15,619 nucleotides of DNA, taken from NCBI GenBank assembly GCA_005882415.1, contig VBAE01000087.1, forward strand, positions 1 through 15,619, in the 5' to 3' direction. Below the pieces are notes generated by a model, which was not told where the DNA came from, ran no database searches, and saw only the letters and a program-made list of their open reading frames with translations. The DNA comes from Alphaproteobacteria bacterium. Its GTDB lineage: Bacteria; Pseudomonadota; Alphaproteobacteria; Sphingomonadales; Sphingomonadaceae. Made by a program: the position numbers and the translations under genes. Below, piece after piece: positions 12,691 through 15,619 of the stretch (positions are counted from its first letter, which is position 1; each line of letters opens with the position of its first letter).

Positions 12691-13154
12691 ACGTCGAGCG
12701 GGTAGGCGGTCGAGCTCTTCACCCGCTCCATGACGAAGCGGGAGGTGACGTTACGCATCGGCACGGCGGCGACGAGGCGGCGGTAGAAATCGTCGAAATG
12801 GGCCATGTCGCTCACCGCGACTCGGAGGAGGTAATCGGTCTCCCCGGCCATCCGGAAGATGTCGAGCACCTCGGGCATCGCCCCCGCGGTTTGCGCGAAG
12901 TCGGCGAGCCAGCCGGCGCTGTGGTCCTTGGCCTGGATTTCGACGAAGACGCTGAGGCCGAGGCCGACCGCCTCCGGGCTCAAGATCGCCACCGTCCGTT
13001 CGATGACGCCGTCTTCCCGCAGCTTCTGGATCCGCCGCCAGCAGGGCGTCTGCGACAGGCCGACCGCCGAAGCGATCGCCGCCACCGACTGGGTCGCATC
13101 CTCCTGAAGCAGGGCCAGGATTCGGCGGTCGATCGTATCGAGTTTGCGGGGCAT
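12687..13154 (-). CDS. Lrp/AsnC family transcriptional regulator
   Basis: The 155-residue protein has an N-terminal winged helix-turn-helix (LDTIDRRILALLQEDATQSV, then AAIASAVGLSQTPCWRRIQK, about residues 5-45) and a C-terminal RAM/AsnC ligand domain (IQAKDHSAGW, VLDIFRMAGETDYLLRVAVS, MAHFDDFYRRLV). Family members bind amino acids and control transport or catabolism genes, often their neighbour. I start at the ATG 13154 because the typical N-terminus begins there; a TTG at 13172 would add six residues. The symporter gene is divergent, 155 bp away, and the gap holds palindromic TGGAAGAA sites. This suggests that it controls itself and the transporter. Confidence 0.93.
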   Translation of the reverse strand: MPRKLDTIDRRILALLQEDATQSVAAIASAVGLSQTPCWRRIQKLREDGVIERTVAILSPEAVGLGLSVFVEIQAKDHSAGWLADFAQTAGAMPEVLDIFRMAGETDYLLRVAVSDMAHFDDFYRRLVAAVPMRNVTSRFVMERVKSSTAYPLDV

Positions 13155-13163
13155 TTTAGGAGG

Positions 13164-13280
13164 TTCTTCCAAGATCGGGCAGTGGAGGTGGAAGAAAGAT
13201 GCTTTCTTCTGCGGCGGGGTTGCACGGCTTTGGGAGGCGCATCAAGTCTCACGCCCAGCGCGGGTGGAAGAATCTTCCAA
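13164..13280. promoter_or_regulatory. Cluster of TGGAAGAA palindromes between the Lrp-type gene and the symporter gene
   Basis: Perfect inverted repeats are GAAGAAAG-ATG-CTTTCTTC (13191-13209) and TGGAAGA-A-TCTTCCA (13265-13279). A further half-site TTCTTCCA is at 13164-13171. Lrp-type regulators bind several degenerate palindromes in such divergent intergenic regions, so these are candidate operators. The binding specificity itself is an inference. Confidence 0.55.
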
Positions 13281-13309
13281 CTTCGCCGATTCCAGTTCGT
13301 GAGTAACCG

Positions 13310-14638
13310 ATGAAGCATTTCTCTCCCGCCCCGGCCGCGCCCAAGCCGCGCCGGATCTCCTTCGGAGCGCAGGTGCTGATCGGGATGGTCGTGGGCGTCG
13401 CGCTCGGCTGGATCGCGCGAACCTGGCCGGACGACACGGTCGCGCTGAGCACGCTCCTCGACCTCGTCGGGTCGAGCTTCATCCAGCTTCTGAAAGCCGT
13501 GGTGCCGCCCTTGGTCTTCACCGCCGTCGTCGCAAGCGTTGGCCGGGCGGGGACGATCGCCAACGGGCCGAGGCTGGCGATGAAGACCTTGCTCTGGTTC
13601 GCGATCACGTCGGCGCTCGCGGTGAGCGTCGGCCTCGCTCTCGGCACCTTCCTCGAGCCGGGGCGCAACGCCGCCATCGTCTCGCCGGCGGCGATGCCGT
13701 CGACAGTGGGCGGCTGGACCGATTTTTTGAAAGGCCTGATCCCGGCCAATATGTTCGGCCTGCAGGCGTCGACCTCGATCCCCGCCGGCGGCGGTGCGGC
13801 GAAGACGAGCGTCGGCTTCAACGTCCTTCAGCTGATGGTGATCGGCCTCGCGGTCGGGATCGCGGCGCTGCGCATGGGCGAGAAGGGCAGGAGCGTCCTC
13901 GCCTTCGCCGACACCGCTTACGCCCTCGTCCGGACGATCCTGCGCTGGATCATCGCGCTCACCCCGATCGGCACCGCGGGCCTGCTCGGCACCGCGGTGG
14001 CGAGCTACGGCTGGAGCTCGCTTGCCAGCCTCGGCCGTTTCGCCTCCGCCGTCTATATCGGGTTGGCCCTCGTCCTGTTCGTCATCTATCCGCTCCTGCT
14101 CGCCGCCCACGGGCTCAGCATCCGCCGCTTCTTCGCCGGCGCCTGGCCGGCGATCCAGCTCGGCTTCGTCTCCCGCTCCTCATTGGGCACTCTGCCGGTG
14201 ACCGAGGAGCAGACGATCGGCGCACTGGGCGTCTCCCGCGAATATGGCGCATTTGCCGTCCCTTTGGGCGCGACTACCAAGATGGACGGCTGCGCGGCCA
14301 TCTATCCCGCCATCGCTGCCCTCTTCGTTGCTCAATTCTATGGCCTAACCCTTCACGCAAGCGACTATGCGATGATCGCCTGCGTGTCGGTGCTGGGCTC
14401 CGCCGCCACCGCAGGGGTGACCGGCGCGACGGTGATGCTGACCTTGACCCTCTCCACCCTCGGCCTTCCGCTGGAAGGGGCCGGCCTCCTCCTCGCCATC
14501 GATCCGATCCTCGACATGGGCCGGACGGCGGTGAACGTCGCCGGGCAGATGCTCGTTCCCGTCCTGGTGGCGCGGCAGGAGGGGCTGCTCGACGGCCGCC
14601 TCGCCCGCAGCGGCGCTGCGGAGTCCGTCGCCGCCTGA
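13310..14638 (+). CDS. Dicarboxylate/amino acid:cation symporter (DAACS family)
   Basis: The 442-residue inner membrane protein matches the glutamate/dicarboxylate symporter family. It has multiple hydrophobic segments, the serine-rich hairpin 1 motif SRSSLGTLPVT (about 288-298), the TM7 motif GATTKMDGCAAIY (about 320-332; the family usually reads NMDGT here) and the TM8 substrate-binding motif DPILDMGRTAVNVAGQ (about 398-413). It would import a dicarboxylate or acidic/neutral amino acid with Na+ or H+; the exact substrate cannot be read. The ATG at 13310 follows GTGAG by about 6 nt. It is divergent from the Lrp-type regulator, which probably controls it. The Lys and Cys in the NMDGT position may alter ion or substrate use. 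Confidence 0.92.
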   Translation: MKHFSPAPAAPKPRRISFGAQVLIGMVVGVALGWIARTWPDDTVALSTLLDLVGSSFIQLLKAVVPPLVFTAVVASVGRAGTIANGPRLAMKTLLWFAITSALAVSVGLALGTFLEPGRNAAIVSPAAMPSTVGGWTDFLKGLIPANMFGLQASTSIPAGGGAAKTSVGFNVLQLMVIGLAVGIAALRMGEKGRSVLAFADTAYALVRTILRWIIALTPIGTAGLLGTAVASYGWSSLASLGRFASAVYIGLALVLFVIYPLLLAAHGLSIRRFFAGAWPAIQLGFVSRSSLGTLPVTEEQTIGALGVSREYGAFAVPLGATTKMDGCAAIYPAIAALFVAQFYGLTLHASDYAMIACVSVLGSAATAGVTGATVMLTLTLSTLGLPLEGAGLLLAIDPILDMGRTAVNVAGQMLVPVLVARQEGLLDGRLARSGAAESVAA

Positions 14639-14690
14639 CCCTTGCCCGCCGCGCCCTGCCGAGGCAGAGGGGAGGCAAGGAGACGAAGCG

Positions 14691-15155
14691 ATGGTGAATG
14701 AAGGCGATCCGGTACCCGACGTCGCGATGGCGGGCCCCGAGGGAAAGGCGATCAGCCCGCACGACTTCCGCGGCCAGAAGCTCGTCCTCTATTTCTACCC
14801 CAAGGACGACACGTCCGGCTGCACCGCCGAGGCGCAGGCCTTCACCGCCCTCGCCGAGGATTTCGAGAAGGCGGGGACCTGGGTGATCGGAATCTCGAAG
14901 GACGACGCCAAGAGCCACGCCAAGTTCACGAGCAAATACGGCCTCAAGGTCAGCCTCGCCAGCGACCCCGACGGCTCGGTCTGCGAGGCGTTCGGCACCT
15001 GGGTCGAAAAGAGCATATACGGCCGCAAATATATGGGCATCGAGCGCGCCACCTTCCTCGTCGACCGCGACGGGGTGGTGAAAAAGGTGTGGCGCAAGGT
15101 GAAGGTCACCGGCCACGCCGAGGAAGTCCTCGAAGCGGCGCGCGAGCTTGGCTGA
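14691..15155 (+). CDS. bcp: Thioredoxin-dependent thiol peroxidase, Bcp/PrxQ family peroxiredoxin
   Basis: The 154-residue cytoplasmic protein has the PrxQ fold: VNEGDPVPDVAMAGPEGKAI, FRGQKLVLYFYPKDDTSGCT with the peroxidatic Cys44, WVIGISKDDAKSHAKF and RATFLVDRDGVVKKVWRKVK. It reduces hydrogen peroxide and organic peroxides using thioredoxin. The resolving Cys usually found five residues on in E. coli Bcp is Gln49 here. The only other Cys is Cys98 (DGSVCEAFG), so it works either with that residue or as a 1-Cys enzyme. The ATG at 14691 has AAGGAGA 7 nt upstream. The next gene overlaps its end by 8 nt. It lies 52 nt after the symporter gene. Confidence 0.93.
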   Translation: MVNEGDPVPDVAMAGPEGKAISPHDFRGQKLVLYFYPKDDTSGCTAEAQAFTALAEDFEKAGTWVIGISKDDAKSHAKFTSKYGLKVSLASDPDGSVCEAFGTWVEKSIYGRKYMGIERATFLVDRDGVVKKVWRKVKVTGHAEEVLEAARELG

Positions 15156-15495
15156 GGAGACGGTCACCCTCTGGCGGCCGGTCGGGCCGGAGGAGCTTCG
15201 GCTGATCGAGGAAGCGGGGATGAAGGCCTTCCCGCCGCGGCTTCCCGAACAGCCGATCTTCTATCCGGTCACCACCGAGGATTATGCGGTGAAGATCGCC
15301 CGCGACTGGAACGTCCCCGCCAGCGGCGCCGGCTTCGTCACCCGCTTCGAGGTGCGGAAGGACTTCCTCTCGCGCTACGCCGTGCAGGACGCCGGCGGCA
15401 GCGCCCACCGCGAATATTGGATCCCCGCCGAGCAGCTGGAGGCGTTCAATGATGCGATCATCGGCGTGATCGAGGTTGTACGCGAATTCCGCTGA
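15148..15495 (+). CDS. Small conserved protein of unknown function
   Basis: The 115-residue protein reads LWRPVGPEELRLIEEAGMKA, FPPRLPEQPIFYPVTTEDYA, KIARDWNVPASGAGFVTRFE and HREYWIPAEQLEAFNDAIIG. I recall similar short proteins carried in databases with the label ADP-ribosylation/crystallin J1, but I see no catalytic motif of ADP-ribosylhydrolases and would not use that name as a function. The TTG at 15148 is the only usual start before Met24 and overlaps the bcp stop by 8 nt, which suggests translational coupling. No signal peptide or membrane segment is present. Confidence 0.8.
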   Translation: MAEETVTLWRPVGPEELRLIEEAGMKAFPPRLPEQPIFYPVTTEDYAVKIARDWNVPASGAGFVTRFEVRKDFLSRYAVQDAGGSAHREYWIPAEQLEAFNDAIIGVIEVVREFR

Positions 15496-15503
15496 GCCGC
15501 TGT

Positions 15504-15520
15504 CCCGCGTTCACCGCGGG
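15504..15520 (+). terminator. Possible terminator hairpin after the bcp unit
   Basis: CCCGCG and CGCGGG form a 6-bp GC stem around TTCAC, 9 nt after the last stop. No T-tract follows, so it may be only a hairpin. Confidence 0.3.
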
Positions 15521-15576
15521 CTCATCCCGAGTTTGACAAAGAGGGCGGAGTTCGCCAGCTTGAAGGGATGAAGCCG

Positions 15577-15619
15577 ATGCGCGCCATTTTCGTGCCTTTG
15601 CCAGCGCCCGCCGCTGCGG
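15577..15619 (+). CDS. Possible start of a further gene, truncated by the window end
   Basis: An ATG at 15577 (or 15568) with GAAGGGA about 8 nt upstream opens a frame to the end of the window, reading MRAIFVPLPAPAAA, which resembles the start of a signal peptide. Only 14 codons are visible, so this is weak. Confidence 0.3.
   Translation, partial: MRAIFVPLPAPAAA

Noticed and set aside
15533..15561. Housekeeping promoter starting with TTGACA near the window end
   Set aside because: The -10 position at 17 nt spacing reads CAGCTT, a poor match, and the start would fall on the proposed gene start.
1..15619. Prophage, insertion sequence or defence island
   Set aside because: No transposase, integrase, phage or nuclease-type gene was found. 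The only mobile-looking DNA is the small palindromic repeats.

Overview
The window is high-GC, densely packed bacterial DNA. It looks like a chromosomal segment of an alphaproteobacterium, most likely a sphingomonad. The strongest reason is a complete PhyR-NepR-EcfG general stress response locus with a PhyP-like sensor protein directly behind nepR, an arrangement known from Sphingomonas. An UrcA-family protein and REP-like palindromic repeats fit the same group. I identified everything by reading the sequence; no search was run.

Layout. Positions 1-762 hold the C-terminal part of a hybrid histidine kinase, ending 2 nt from the convergent osmC gene (765-1193). A gene-free block of about 1.6 kb follows (1194-2782). 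It carries two REP-like composite palindromes, CGCAGAG-type repeats, several hairpins, a purine-rich minus-strand segment with a 41-bp periodic motif and a strong terminal hairpin, and a perfect DnaA-box 9-mer inside an inverted repeat. From 2783 to 5747 are small accessory genes: an UrcA-family secreted protein, an antibiotic-biosynthesis-monooxygenase-like protein coupled to a DUF899 protein, a YjbR/MmcQ protein, a secreted NTF2-like protein and a six-helix membrane protein.

The core is 5821-10034. On the minus strand, nepR (TTG start) is followed by a phyP-like gene. Divergently on the plus strand lie phyR, a very small membrane protein gene and ecfG. I see sites matching the sigma-EcfG promoter pattern (GGAAC-N16-CGTT) upstream of nepR, upstream of the small gene plus ecfG (a perfect match), and upstream of osmC (one mismatch). 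This predicts autoregulation of the switch and stress control of osmC. In the known mechanism, phosphorylated PhyR captures NepR and releases EcfG, and PhyP keeps PhyR dephosphorylated. Downstream of ecfG, beyond a third REP-like element, is a 60-codon gene whose C-terminal half aligns without gaps to this window's NepR. It is a candidate second anti-sigma factor and the most interesting single item here.

The right part (10110-15495) holds glnE, which is broken by a frameshift and an apparent loss of roughly 30 codons at the junction of its two catalytic halves. Next come an Lrp/AsnC regulator facing a dicarboxylate/amino acid symporter, with palindromic TGGAAGAA sites between them, a Bcp/PrxQ peroxiredoxin without the usual resolving cysteine, and a small conserved protein of unknown function. 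The window ends in what may be the start of another gene.
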